64,000 nucleotides of DNA from Didymella arachidicola (lineage: Eukaryota; Ascomycota; Dothideomycetes; Pleosporales; Didymellaceae): NCBI GenBank assembly GCA_016630955.3, contig CM049994.1, positions 1,550,001-1,614,000 of the forward strand, read 5' to 3'. The notes under the pieces were generated by a model. It did not search any database and was not told where the DNA came from. It saw only the letters and a program-made list of their open reading frames with translations. Both the position numbers and the translations under genes were made by a program. The stretch's first letter is position 1. Each line of letters starts with the position of its first letter. Shown piece after piece: positions 1 to 11,380 of the stretch.

Positions 1-2616
1 TTCCGTATGATGCGCCTGGGGGTATGGCAGATTACCGCAAAACACTCACACTTTCCTTATTCTTTCGTTTCTGGCATGAGTCTGCGGCTGACCTGGGACT
101 CGGCAACGTCGACGAGCAGGTCGTAGACGAGATTCATCGATCGATCTCAGGTGGGACCAGGGACGACTACAACCCATACGAGCAACGTGTTGTAGGGAAG
201 CAGGTTGCTCATCTCTCAGCTCTGAAACAATGCACTGGAGAAGCGGAGTATATCGATGACATGCCTCGCCTGGATCGCGAACTGTTCGGTGGGCTGGTCC
301 TATCATCCAAGGCGCATGCAAACATCATTAGCGTGGACTGGGAGCCAGCACTAGCCATGCCGGGTGTCGTAGGCTACATTGACAAGAACAGCATTCCCGC
401 CGACGTCAATGTATGGGGGTCCATCAAGAAAGATGAGCTCTTCTTCGCCGACGGTAAGGTTCTTAGTCATGGTCAAGTCATCGGTATGGTGTACGCAGAC
501 AGCGCCTTGGAAGCTCAAGCTGCTGCACGTGCCGTAATGGTTGAGTACGAGGTCTTCAAGCCAATCTTGACAATCGACGAGGCTATTGCTGCAAACAGCT
601 TTTTCCCACATGGCAAACATCTACGCAAAGGTCTCGCCATCGACGACAAGATGGACGAAGCTTTTGCCAAAAGCGACAGGATCTTCGAGGGTACCACGAG
701 AATGGGCGGTCAGGAGCATTTCTACCTCGAGACCAATGCCGCGCTGTCGATACCTTCTGGCGAAGACGGTGCAGTGGAGGTGTGGTCGTCGACACAGAAC
801 ACCATGGAGACGCAAGAGTTCGTCAGCTCCGTACTAGGTGTTCCCAGTAACCGCGTGAACTGCCGCGTCAAGCGCATGGGCGGTGGCTTCGGCGGCAAGG
901 AATCACGAAGTGTGCCTTTCGCCGTGTACACAGCAATCGCAGCGCGCAAGGAAAAGCGCCCTGTACGCATAATGCTAAATCGCGACGAGGATATGCTGCT
1001 CAGTGGACAGCGTCACCCTTTCCAAGCGCGCTGGAGAGTCGGCGTATCGAGCGTTGGCAAGCTTCTCGCACTCGAAGCAGATATCTACAACAACGCTGGA
1101 TTCTCGCAAGACATGAGCTGCGCAGTCATGGACCGCTGTCTTACGCATTTCGACAACTCGTATGAATGCCCCAATGTGTTCTTGCGCGCGAACGTATGCA
1201 GAACGAACATTCATAGTAATACTGCGTATCGTGGCTTTGGCGCACCGCAAGGCATGTACTTCGCCGAGACGATCATGTACAACATTGCTGAAGGTTTGGG
1301 CATGGATGTTGACTCGCTGCGCCAGAAGAATCTCTACACCGTCGGACAGCACACACCCTTCTTCCAGAAGATCGATGAAGATTGGCACGTTCCAATGCTT
1401 CTCCACCAGCTCTCCAAGTCCTCCGATTACGAGAACCGGAAGTCAGCGATATCCTCATATAACGCGAGCAACCGCTGGAAGAAACGCGGCATATCTCTGA
1501 TCCCATGCAAATTCGGTCTTTCCTTTGCCACAGCACTGCACTTGAACCAAGCCAGCGCGTACGTAAAGATCTATGCCGATGGCTCCGTCCTCCTGCACCA
1601 TGGTGGCACAGAGATGGGACAGGGACTGTACACGAAGATGTGCCAAATAGCAGCGCAAGAGCTCGGTGTACCCCTGGATGCTATATATACGCAAGACTCG
1701 TCAACGTACCAGATTGCGAACGCCAGTCCTACTGCAGCCTCATCAGGCTCAGATCTGAACGGCATGGCAGTCAAGAACGCATGCGATCAGATCAATGCCC
1801 GTCTCGCACCTATCCGTGAAAAGCTCGGCCCCGATGCGAAGATGAAGGAGATAGCGCACGCAGCTTACATCGATCGCATTAATCTCGCAGCGAACGGATT
1901 CTGGAAGATGCCCAAGGTCGGATATACGTGGGGTGACACGAACCTTGAGACTGTCAAGCCCATGTACTACTATTGGACTCAAGGTGCGGCGGTGAGCGAA
2001 GTGGAGGTCGACCTCCTTACAGGCGACCACACCGTCTTGCGAAGCGACATCATGATGGTATGTCCCCCTTTCCATTCACAGCTTCTCATCACTTTTGGTT
2101 TCAGCGCAGATGCTTACACTGTATCAGGACGTCGGCAACTCAATCAACCCGGCCATCGACTACGGGCAGATCGAAGGCGCCTTTGTCCAAGGACAAGGTC
2201 TCTTCACAATCGAAGAATCACTCTGGCACACGGCCACTGGCCAACTCTTCACTCGTGGGCCAGGAACCTACAAGATCCCCGGCTTCAGCGATATTCCGCA
2301 GGTGTTTAACGCGACTATGCTCCGTGTCGACAACGACGGCAGACCGTTGTCTTGGAACCATCTCAGGAGCGTGCAGAGTAGCAAAGGGATTGGTGAGCCA
2401 CCGCTGTTTCTGGGCAGCACGGTGTTCTTTGCGCTGAGGGAGGCAGTCAAGGCTGCAAGGGAGATGAACGGGGCAAGCGTTGTGCCGGGGCAGTGGAATT
2501 TTGATTCGCCTGCGACATGTGAGAGGCTGAGGATGGCGGTTGGGGACGATTTGGCTGAGAGAGCGAAGACGGTCAAGAAGGAAGGCGACGTGCCGTTTCT
2601 TACAGCTGTTGCTTAA
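1..2616 (+). CDS. hxA: Xanthine dehydrogenase, C-terminal part (5' end outside window)
   Basis: Molybdopterin part of xanthine dehydrogenase, which oxidises hypoxanthine and xanthine to uric acid in purine catabolism. The frame is already open at base 3, so the 2Fe-2S and FAD domains lie left of the window; about 847 residues are visible. Seen motifs are FFRFW near the domain junction, GGGFGGKESRS, AYRGFGAPQG, EMGQGLYTK and near the end GIGEPPLFLG, which carries the active-site Glu of the family. One intron is placed at 2058-2127 (gtatgt...cag, 70 nt). It joins DIMM directly to DVGNSINPAIDYG, whereas a later start at 2110 would insert six extra residues. Exons are <1-2057 and 2128-2616. The gene symbol follows Aspergillus usage. 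The family call is secure. Confidence 0.95.
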
Positions 2617-2882
2617 GCATTTTCTAATCGCTGAGAGCGTTTCAAGCCATCGTCCTCGCGACTATACCTACATGAGCATTCACGAAGCCTAGACTTCACG
2701 TGCACGTGGTGAAGGTCGAGGAGTGATGCATGACGTAATCAATGACTGCGGAAGGGTTTCCAAAACTGGACCAGAGTCATCAGTGTGACACGCTCGTAAC
2801 CTCGAAAGCCTGATGGACGCGTCTGACGCGCCCATAAGACTCTGTGCCCTCATGAGCCGTCGCAACAGACTACTGTTCTACT

Positions 2883-4395
2883 ATGACGGCTGTACAGAGC
2901 CCTGAGCCGCTCGAGGGCTCTCACAATGACACCCTCGGCGTTAAGCGCATGTTCCCCTCCATTGCAGGTGCCCTTCCCCAGACACTAACAGAAACCAGCG
3001 CGCCGGAACTCCACCATACTAAATCCGCGATCCTACGTTGCTGAAGAGCTCTTGAAGCAAGCGCCCGTCTTGACCGGTAGCACCAATTTTAAGCCCCTCG
3101 AGGATGCGAAGAACATACTTGTCACAGGTGGGGCAGGGTTCATGTATGTGAACAGTAAGGGCCATGTCTGGAGGCCGATGGCTCTGCGACAGGCGCTACG
3201 ATAGCCTTCAGGCGCTGACGGGAGACAGAGCGTGCTGGTTCGTACGGCATCTCGTGCTCACCTACCCACACTACAATGTGATATCCTTCGACAAGCTCGA
3301 CTACTGTGCGACCCTGAACAACACGCGAGTGCTCGACGACCGACCGAACTTTGTCTTCGAACACGGCGACATTACATCGCCCAGCGACGTCAAGCGAGTG
3401 CTCCGCAAGCACCAGATCGACACCATCTTCCACTTCGCAGCGCAATCGCACGTCGACCTCAGCTTTGGTAACTCGTACCAGTTCACAAACACCAATGTGT
3501 ACGGCACACATGTTCTGCTCGAAAGAGCACGGCAACACAGCGTCAATCGGTTCATACACATCTCCACGGATGAGGTGTACGGCGATGTGCCGGTGGGAGC
3601 AGCAGATCTGAGCGAGGCAAGCATACTTGCGCCTACAAACCCCTACTCGGCCAGTAAGGCGGCAGCGGAGATGATGGTCAGCGCGTACAGGAGCAGCTTC
3701 AAGCTGCCGCTGATCACTGTGCGCGCCAACAACGTCTATGGGCCACATCAGTTTCCAGAAAGTACGTGTTGTGCGACCACAAGGTCCGCAGAGCTGACAG
3801 GGGCGCAGAAATCATACCCAAGTTCGTCATGCTTCTGCAACGGAAGCAGAAGCTCCTCGTGCACGGCGACGGCTCGCCCACACGGCGCTATCTGTACGCT
3901 GGGGATATCGTGGACGCACTGGATACGATTCTTCACAAGGGCGTAATCGGTCAGGTCTACAACATTGCTTCCAAGGACGAAGTGTCGAATACAGACATCT
4001 GCTACAAGCTCCTGCACATGTTCGGGCTGCCATGCCAGAGCCCAGCGGACCTGGAGAAGTGGGTAGAACACACGGCTGACAGACCGTTCAACGACCAGCG
4101 CTATGCGACAGACGGATCCAAGCTGACTGCATTGGGGTGGGAGCCGAAGATGGATTTCAACGAGGGGCTGAAGATTACAGTGGACTGGTACCGCCGGTTT
4201 GGCGAGGTGTGGTGGGGCGATATTAGCAGAGTACTGACGTCGTTCCCGGTCGTGACAGGCAATGAGATCTGGACGATGGAGGAGCATGACGAGCTGCCTT
4301 CGTCTGATGAAGAACTGGCGCCAGCAACAGAGGATGGTGCGACTTGGACAAAGGCAGCTTGGAACAGGCTCCAAGCGTCTGGCGGAACGGTGTAG
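2883..4395 (+). CDS. NAD-dependent dTDP/UDP-glucose 4,6-dehydratase
   Basis: Short-chain dehydrogenase of the RmlB type. It converts a nucleotide-glucose to the 4-keto-6-deoxy sugar, in fungi probably UDP-glucose on the way to UDP-rhamnose. The Rossmann motif VTGGAGFI, the HFAAQSHVD block, STDEVYGD, the catalytic YSASK and the C-terminal WYRRF typical of the family are all present. Introns at 3144-3228 (85 nt) and 3762-3808 (47 nt) are well supported by GT-AG ends, ctgac branch sites and restored motifs (GFI|ACWFVRH and HQFPE|KIIPKF). The N-terminal 50 or so residues are uncertain: from the ATG at 2883 the frame must move by one base before 3060. Either a 31-nt intron at 2968-2998 (poor gtgccc donor) does this, or there is a one-base indel near 3030. 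With the tiny intron the product is 449 aa. Confidence 0.85.
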
Positions 4396-4886
4396 GTGAT
4401 TGGATGGCAGCGTGGACTGTGATGATCTGAGACTTGGACAGTCGGCCGCATCGGCATAGAGATACCCATACGTGCGCAATTGAGCTGTGATGTTGACGCT
4501 GATGCTTTCTGGACTTTGAATTGTCTTGCATGGCTTGGCTCAACGGCCGGCCGTAGCAGATATGCAGGGTCCGCCACCCCATGCGCCGCAGCTCAGCCTT
4601 CACAGCGGCGTAAGCGTCCGCTGGAGCACCCTTTCGAAACATAGAACGCGACACTTGGCACCCTTCAAACAGCCTGCCACTCTCCTGCGACCTTCACGCA
4701 GCTTCACTTGTTCTCGGTGTTCTCTCCAAGTACCACGTTACCACCTGAACCTCCTCGCACTCGGTGTTGCTGCCCAAGTGATCGACAGCTAACCCCACAC
4801 CCATTGTTCAGCCGCAACCGCAGCAGCAGCAGTCGCTCCGTCTTCCAACCCGAACACTCGACACGCTACACCAGCACGCCGCAACC
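4396..4886. other. Intergenic: 3' flank of dehydratase and promoter/5' leader of sec9
   Basis: No coding frame was recognised. The stretch just before the Sec9 start is rich in C, CT and CAG/CAA (4700-4880), typical of a fungal 5' leader. Arg-rich reading frames across it overlap Sec9 and look accidental. Confidence 0.6.
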
Positions 4887-6290
4887 ATGGGCCTATTCAA
4901 GAAGAAGGACGCCGGCGCCGACGACGACAGCAACCGCAAGGCCCTCTTCGGTAGCCGCAAGGAGAAGGCGGCGCCAGCAGCAAGCAACCCATGTACGTCG
5001 CAGCCGAGCAGCAGCAGCAGCATCGACGACACCTCTGACACCCAGCAGACGCCGCCACGCCCGGCCAAGACCCCTATGCACAGCCGCCGCCACAGTACTC
5101 AGGCCCCAACGACGGCTTCCGCCAGGACAAGACGCCTGCAGTGACCGGGCCCGGCCAGCAGTACGGAGGCGGTCGCGGAGGCGGCGGAGGCGAAGGCTAC
5201 GGTGCACAGGGAGGCAGCTACGGCGCCCAGAGCGGCTACGGCAACGACCGCTATGGCGGCTCTCCTGCACCGCAGCAGAGCGCCCGCGGACCCGGTGGCT
5301 ACGGAGGCCTTGGCCGCACCAACTCGACCGACACGGATGCCAACAGGAACGACCTCTTTGGCAACGCAGCCCAGCGCCAGCAGCAGCAGCCCCAGCAGAG
5401 CGGCGGCTATGGACAGTCTGGCGCATATGGCGACCAGGCGGGAGGCTATGGACAGTCGACGACTGGCGGCTACGGTGCTTACGGCGACCGTGAGCTGACG
5501 GCCGAGGAGCAGGAGCAGGAGGACATCAGCGCGACCAAGCAGGAGATCAAGTTCATGAAGCAGCAGGACGTCAGCAGCACACGCAACGCCCTCCGTCTCG
5601 CCCAGCAGGCTGAGGAGACCGGCCGTGACACGCTCGCCAGGCTGGGAGCGCAGGGCGAGCGCATCCACAAGTGCGTGCTATGACAAAGATAACACCGAGG
5701 GTGTGGGCTGACCATCCACAGCACCGAGCGCAACCTCGATCTCGCATCCACACAGAACCGCATTGCCGAAGAAAAGGCCCGCGAGCTGAAGAGTATGTCA
5801 CATATCCTCCTCAACTAGACCCACACTGACGCCCCCAGCCCTCAACAAGTCCATGTTCGCCATGCACGTCTCCAACCCCTTCACCGCCTCCTCGCGCCGC
5901 GAAGCTCGCGACCAGAAAATCATGGACAACCACCACCGCGACCGCGAAGCCCGCGACGCCACACGCCGCGCCGCGTGGGAATCCTCCGCACGCCAGGATG
6001 ACCAGAATCGCACCATGGCCGGCATGTCTGGCCCCAACAAGAAAGCCTCGCTCGCCGAGCGCGCAAAGTACCAGTTCGAAGCCGACTCCGAGGACGATGA
6101 GATGGAAAATGAGATTGATTCCAACCTGGACGCGCTGCACGGTGCCGCTACGCGGTTGAACCAGCTGGGTAGGGCCATGGGCAGGGAGGTGGATGAGCAG
6201 AATACGCATATTGATCGCATTATCGGCAAGACGGACAAGGTGGATGATCAGATTGCTATGAACAGGGCGAGATTGGACAGGATCAAGTAG
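4887..6290 (+). CDS. sec9: Sec9/SNAP-25-family plasma-membrane t-SNARE
   Basis: Qbc-SNARE that pairs with an Sso-type syntaxin and a synaptobrevin to fuse secretory vesicles with the plasma membrane. Exons are 4887-4992, 5049-5670, 5722-5792 and 5839-6290; introns of 56, 51 and 46 nt each have GT-AG ends and a ctgac-like branch site. The product is 416 aa. After the start MGLFKKK comes a Gly/Gln/Tyr-rich low-complexity region (roughly residues 60-190). The first SNARE helix follows (EEQEQEDISATKQEIKFMK through TERNLDLASTQNRIAEEK). The second is at the C-terminus (ENEIDSNLDALHGAATRLNQ to RLDRIK). There is no transmembrane anchor, as expected for Sec9. The start was chosen because the ATG context is good and the MGLFKKK opening is family-like. 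Family call firm; exact first acceptor (5048 rather than 5045) is a choice. Confidence 0.93.
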
Positions 6291-6785
6291 GTGCGCAAAA
6301 GTTTAACAAGATAAATGGTGTGGCACATGTGGGCGTTTGAGTTTGGTTTTTTACGGCCTATAGACTATCGAGAAATGTCTCTATAGGGCGCGTCTTGCTC
6401 CCGCCATTGGTGGTGGTCTCCCTGTCTCTTGACGGTAGGTATGCTCAACGCTTCCCAGGAAGAGCCTCCCGTCACGGTGCTCGCCGCCCTTCCATAATAT
6501 TCGTGGCTGCTCTTTGATGATTGATTGTGGGAGCTCCTTCCCCTTGTACATCCTACGTCACTCGATCATCCTGGAGTTATACTGTCCTTCATACGATTTT
6601 GGCCTCATCCATAACGTCTATGCCTAGAAACCACGCACGATCTCGACATCTATCGCAGACTCGTATCTTCATCATGGCAGGTAGGCCAGGAAGCTTGGTG
6701 CTGCGTCATGCCCAAACCTACGGCCCCTCACGCTACTGCAGCTGATCTAGCTCGCTGGACCGGTGTTGACCGTTGTATGTTGCAG
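6291..6785. other. Intergenic, 3' flank of sec9
   Basis: No supportable gene. An ATG at 6674 followed by gtaggc could be a first exon of the broken gene at 6786-7321, but the join does not keep the frame. Confidence 0.5.
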
Positions 6786-7321
6786 TCTGCTTGCTATTTC
6801 TCGAAAAACCCAGGCGAGTTGAACCTCGCCTTCACGATTGGATGACCGGCGCTACACCGAGAAACGCGGTGGATATACCGCACGGACGGAATGGAGCCCA
6901 TGGACGTCGCGCTCAGCAATGCATCGAAAGCTGCACAGCTGGACGTTTCTCCCGTTTCTACAGTTCTTTGGTGGTGGAATCGATGCGCCTGACCCTTCAA
7001 CCTACGACCCCATCGAGATCCTGCTCAACGCGGAAGGCGAGGAGCAACACAAGCTGACTGCAAGATGGCGAGATAATAAGCCCAGTGAGCTCAACTTTGT
7101 TGGTGTTGTGGTATGTAGGTTGCCTACCAAAAACTTGCTTCTTCTTTTCTTTCTTCACGATCTCGCCCATCAGCATCTCAGAGTCACCATCTGACAAATG
7201 ACAGGCAGCCCTCTTGGCAGGCGTCTTGACTTCAACCGGGTCCTGGCCATCCATCCCTCCATCTGGCGAGCCACCCACCGACGAATTGGACCCGCAACGG
7301 GATGACATAACGCATACCTGA
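6786..7321 (+). pseudogene. Frameshifted small membrane-protein gene
   Basis: The stretch reads as one protein only if the frame changes three times. NPGELNLAFTIG (6807-6842) is followed by DRRYTEKRGGYTAR one frame on. GMEPMDVALSNASKAAQLD (6888-6944) is in another frame, and then FFGGGIDAPDPSTYDPIEIL to NFVGVV (about 6958-7110). A normal intron 7111-7204 (gtatgt...acag, 94 nt) joins to AALLAGVLTSTGSWPS, a hydrophobic segment that then ends at the stop 7319-7321. The hydrophobic part looks like the start of a membrane region, so the C-terminus is probably short too. I do not know the function. A degraded gene fits best; three sequencing indels so close together are less likely. Confidence 0.45.
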
Positions 7322-9653
7322 AAAGTGACCACTTCTCCTTTCCTCCGACTCGGACACGAACGACGCAACAAGACGATCGTACGGACTTATCTGCATCTGA
7401 GCTCGAGACATGGTTGAGCACGAGGGTCTTGTGGGTCTCGACTAGTCTCAGCAAGGACTCTTTGGTAGATTCGTTCGCCTCTGGTTCGTTCTCGCCTTTG
7501 AACGGCTCATAACAGACGAATATGCATGTCGTTGTGAGATTTGAGGAACGAGGTAGAGAAGGATACGCGTCTGTTTCATGGATGCTTCCGTTCACTTCTA
7601 CACCTGTGATCAAACCCACCATGAGTTCATCTTGCTGTTATCAAAAGCAAATAAGCGGTGGACCGAAAGCCTACGCCTGCTTAACTCTTTGTTTCTCGAT
7701 GTCAGCGGCCCACGCATTGGCTCTTAAGCATGTGCGGGATACACACTAGCGGCGAGTGTCTGATACTTTGAACGCATATAGATGACAGTGCAAGGAAATA
7801 GAAATTAAGATAAGACCTGCTTTTCAGGGAACGTCAGAAGAGGAAGATAGCACACTAGATTCCGAAGGCAAACTGTGCTCAAGAACCTTATCTGTCTTCA
7901 ATCACATTAGAATATAGGCACCGCTATAATGCGAATCTGTTTTGCTATCCAGTCAGGTAACCGTACCTAGGGATTCTGGTCTTGTTCGAAGGCAAAGACT
8001 CCTCGAAACAACGTAAGTTCTTACGGATTTGAGGTAAGGCATCTTACAGCCTTGTAGACCTTCCGACAGTTGCAATAACTTCTGTTCAATGTGATATTTG
8101 ATATGCCTTACTAAAGAGTTAACTAGTCTTACTAAACAATAATGTCCTCAAACATCTCTACTACATTTTCCTTGATAAGGCACCTCCTTTCTTGCCACAT
8201 CCAAAGCCCACATCTCTTACCTGCTCGTCCATCTCAACACTAACAGAGGAAAATATAAACGAAATTACAATGTGCACACTCTCATTGAAGCACGAAGGAT
8301 GTCAAGCAACTATAACTCTGCGGAGAAGAACGCAACAGAGAAAGCGTGCCCTATATCTGCAGCCCTACGAAGCCTCGTCTGCACGAAGACCTCCTTGCTC
8401 CTTGACCTTGTTATCAACAATGCACCGCCCGCATCTTTAGATCGTGATTGTATTGGAGTTCGCATCGCGGACTTTCCTCTCGACCTCAATGATGTGTGGA
8501 GACGCGCGATATAGCGACGCGCGTAATAGGAAGTATGATGGGTAACGGGGCGCTGCCCTCCGTTGACACGACGCCATAGCGATATCCAGATCCCCGAAGA
8601 CGACCGTGTTCGCGATCGCTGGCAGAACCACCTTGCATCATGAGTGATTGCAAGCGCCAATGGTCCCGAGGATATCGAAGTTGCTCGTGAACACCAGATC
8701 TTCCACAGCTCCTCCACTGCGCAAATTGAAACTCTGAGCCTGCGCTCTGTCATCGAGCTCTTGCACGTTGTGGATCACCCAGAGTGCCTGACAACGAACG
8801 CCATGCTCCCACCTCTCCTGCGGGACCCTCCAGCGCACCGAGATCTCGTCATCGTCTGCTGTTCCTGGTCCACGTCCACATCCAGCCGCAGAGAATCAAC
8901 GAGCAAATAATCACCTGCCTAGCCCCGTCACTGCACCGCCTCCCGCCGTGCATTGCTTGAGTAAATCCATAATCCCACTTTGCGTATCGCCTCGCGTAGA
9001 CGTTCGTTTGCAGCGGATCCTCATCGCCACTCCATCGTCATCTCTCATCTGCGCATCCCGCTTGTGGAGTAGACTCTTCGCACCAGAGCGCTGAAGTCAC
9101 AAAGTCAGCCGCGGTGGCGACACTTCGATCCCCGCGGCGCGCTGTAACGTTACTGCGTTTTTGGACCTCTCGTGCAGTCGGTGCAACCACAATCCCCGGG
9201 TATATGACGCGTAGCTTTATGCACTTCTGTGCGGCGCTATATTCTGGTGTGGTGCTTGTTACTGTATGCGGCTTGAGCTAGGACGGGCGGCGTCCTGGCG
9301 GCGGCAAGCCCGAAAGTGGGGTTGAGGCTTGTGTAAGGCTTATCTTGATGTGGTTGGGCGGCCTGGACGACGGCCTGTCCGGTCGCTGGTTGCGGATTAC
9401 TGGCCTGGTGCCGCACTTCGGATAGTAAACATTGAGATATGGGGAATTGATGGAGACATGTGGGACGAACGGGTTTTGGAACCACGAAGCAGGGGGACAG
9501 AAGTTCTTGAAGTGATTTGTAGAGATTGAATATATACATCAAGGAGCTGCAATCGACAGTCCCTGAATAAGCCAAATGGATATAGCAACACACCAACACC
9601 TCGCTCGAATTGCACATCCCAACATCCATCATACAGTCATCATGCCTGTGAGC
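7322..9653. other. Gene-poor intergenic region
   Basis: 2.3 kb without a supportable gene. About 7740-8300 is AT-rich with many short cttac/taag words, as often seen in decayed repeats, but no terminal repeats or transposase motifs were found. Short frames around 8190-8910 exist on both strands and none looks coding. 9540-9653 is the 3' flank of the transporter. Confidence 0.5.
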
Positions 9654-11380
9654 CTAGACAGCAAGGTTCTTCTCGTTGTAGACAGCCTCGTTGTACTGGG
9701 CAGACCTCTTGCGAGTAGCATGGGCCTCAGCATCAGTCAAGCTCGTGCGGCGGTTGTCGACCCGAGCATCCTGAACATCCTGGAAAGACACGGAAGGAAC
9801 GAAGCCAGGAGACTGCCACGCCTTGGAGACCTTGCCGTACAGCTCGTCGACCTGCTCGAGGGACAGACCCTTGGTCTCGTAGATCATGGCCCAGACGAAG
9901 AAGATGCAAATGAAGCAGCATCCGCCCCAGACGAAGAAGACCTTGGCGCCCATGTCGGCGTTGCCTGGGCCGGAGTCGACCATGTAGGGAGTAGCGTAAC
10001 CAATTGCGAAGTTCTATGAAACGTTAGTTCTTCGTTGCTAGGCAAAGAGGACGAGGATATGACTTACCAGAAGCCAGTTGGTTGCTGTGGTCATGGAGAG
10101 GGACTTTGCGCGGACCTTCAGAGGGAAGATCTCACCGGTGACGACCCAGGCGACAGGACCCCATGAGCAGGCGAAGAAGAAGATGTAGATGCAGACGAAA
10201 GCGATCAGCAGACGCTGGACGGGCAGGTTATCCGTGCCGACGACGGTCCCAGCAATGGCAACGATGAACTGGCAGACAGCCATACCGATGGCACCGAAGA
10301 GCAGAAGCTTGCGGCGACCCCACTTCTCGACCAGCCAGAGACCGGGAACGGTAGAGGCGACATTGATGCAGGAGGTGATGAGAGTAATGACGAAGGGATT
10401 TTTGATGCCAGTGTTCTGGAAGAAGGATGTGCCGTAGTAGAAGATGAAGTTGATACCAGTCAACTGCTGCAGAGCTTGAAGACCGCAACCAGTCGCGAGA
10501 CGCTTGCCAAGGTTGCCTTTGAAGCAGTCCAGGTAGGTGGCCTTGCCAAGAGACAGCTCATACTCGTGGTTGGCAGTAATCTCAGCAAGCTCCTCGACCA
10601 GTGCAGGGTGTTCGATGTCGAGCTTACGGAGCTTGGAAAGAGACTTCGCAGCCTTCTCCGGGCGACCCTTCTTGATGTACCAACGAGGAGTCTCGGGGAT
10701 GAAGATGCAGCCAACGAACATGATGATGGCCCAGGCGAACTGGACAGCGATGGGAATGCGGTAGGAACCGGTGTCATTGCGGTCCTTAGTAGCATTGTCG
10801 ACAATGGCAGCGATCAGAAGACCGACGGTGATAGCAAATTGATAGCAGCCAACGACCGCGCCACGGATCCACTTGGGTGAGGTCTCGGATTGGTAGAGGG
10901 GAATGGTCGCAGAGATCATACCCACTCCGTAACCAGCGAAGAAACGACCAGCAACGAAGAGAGGAATGTCGGTAGCGACAGTCTGGAGAATGACACCAAT
11001 GCAGAAGACAAGGTTGGAGGCGACGAGACCTAGGACACGGCCAAGAAGATCGGCGGTGGGTGCAGCAGTGAGAGCGCCGAAGAAAGTACCGGCAGAGAGG
11101 ATGGAGACAATGAGAGACTTCTGCTCCGAAGTGATATCGGCGAAGTTATCCTTGGGGTTGACATAACCGGTAGAGAAGAGCTGTCTCCAGTGCTTCATAC
11201 CAAGAATACCACCAATGGTTCCGGTATCATAACTGTCGATGTTAGAAGATCGTTTTGAGGTACAGAAAGTGCAATGACGTACCCGAAGAGAACACCACCG
11301 AAGGCAACGAAAAGACCGATCATGATGGCAGGAGCCGCCGAACCTGACGTGCCCGCTGGGGCCTTGAGCATGAAACCCAT
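9654..11380 (-). CDS. MFS hexose transporter (sugar porter family)
   Basis: Twelve-helix proton-coupled or facilitative monosaccharide transporter of the plasma membrane, 540 aa. Exons on the minus strand are 11380-11283, 11232-10068 and 10013-9654, with introns of 50 and 54 nt. The joins restore FGYDTGTIGG and NWLLNFAIGYATPYM. Sugar-porter signatures are present: LLGRVLGLV, the PETPRWYIKKGR motif after helix 6, QQLTGINFIFYYG in helix 7, WGRRKLLLFG, and the ETKGLSLEQVDELY tail after helix 12. The start at 11380 gives MGFMLKAPAG; a second Met three residues on is also possible. A fructose/glucose substrate is likely from the family but cannot be decided by eye. Confidence 0.94.

Noticed and set aside
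4708..5493. 261-codon Arg/Ser-rich frame on the plus strand
   Set aside because: It overlaps the Sec9 leader and exons in another frame; composition follows the CAG/CCG-rich DNA.
7565..7570. Other ACGCGT words (for example here, 9207, 17932, 27360, 36583, 38126, 49366)
   Set aside because: They lie in coding DNA or far from any gene start; they were used only as the background rate for the PCNA and dUTPase sites.
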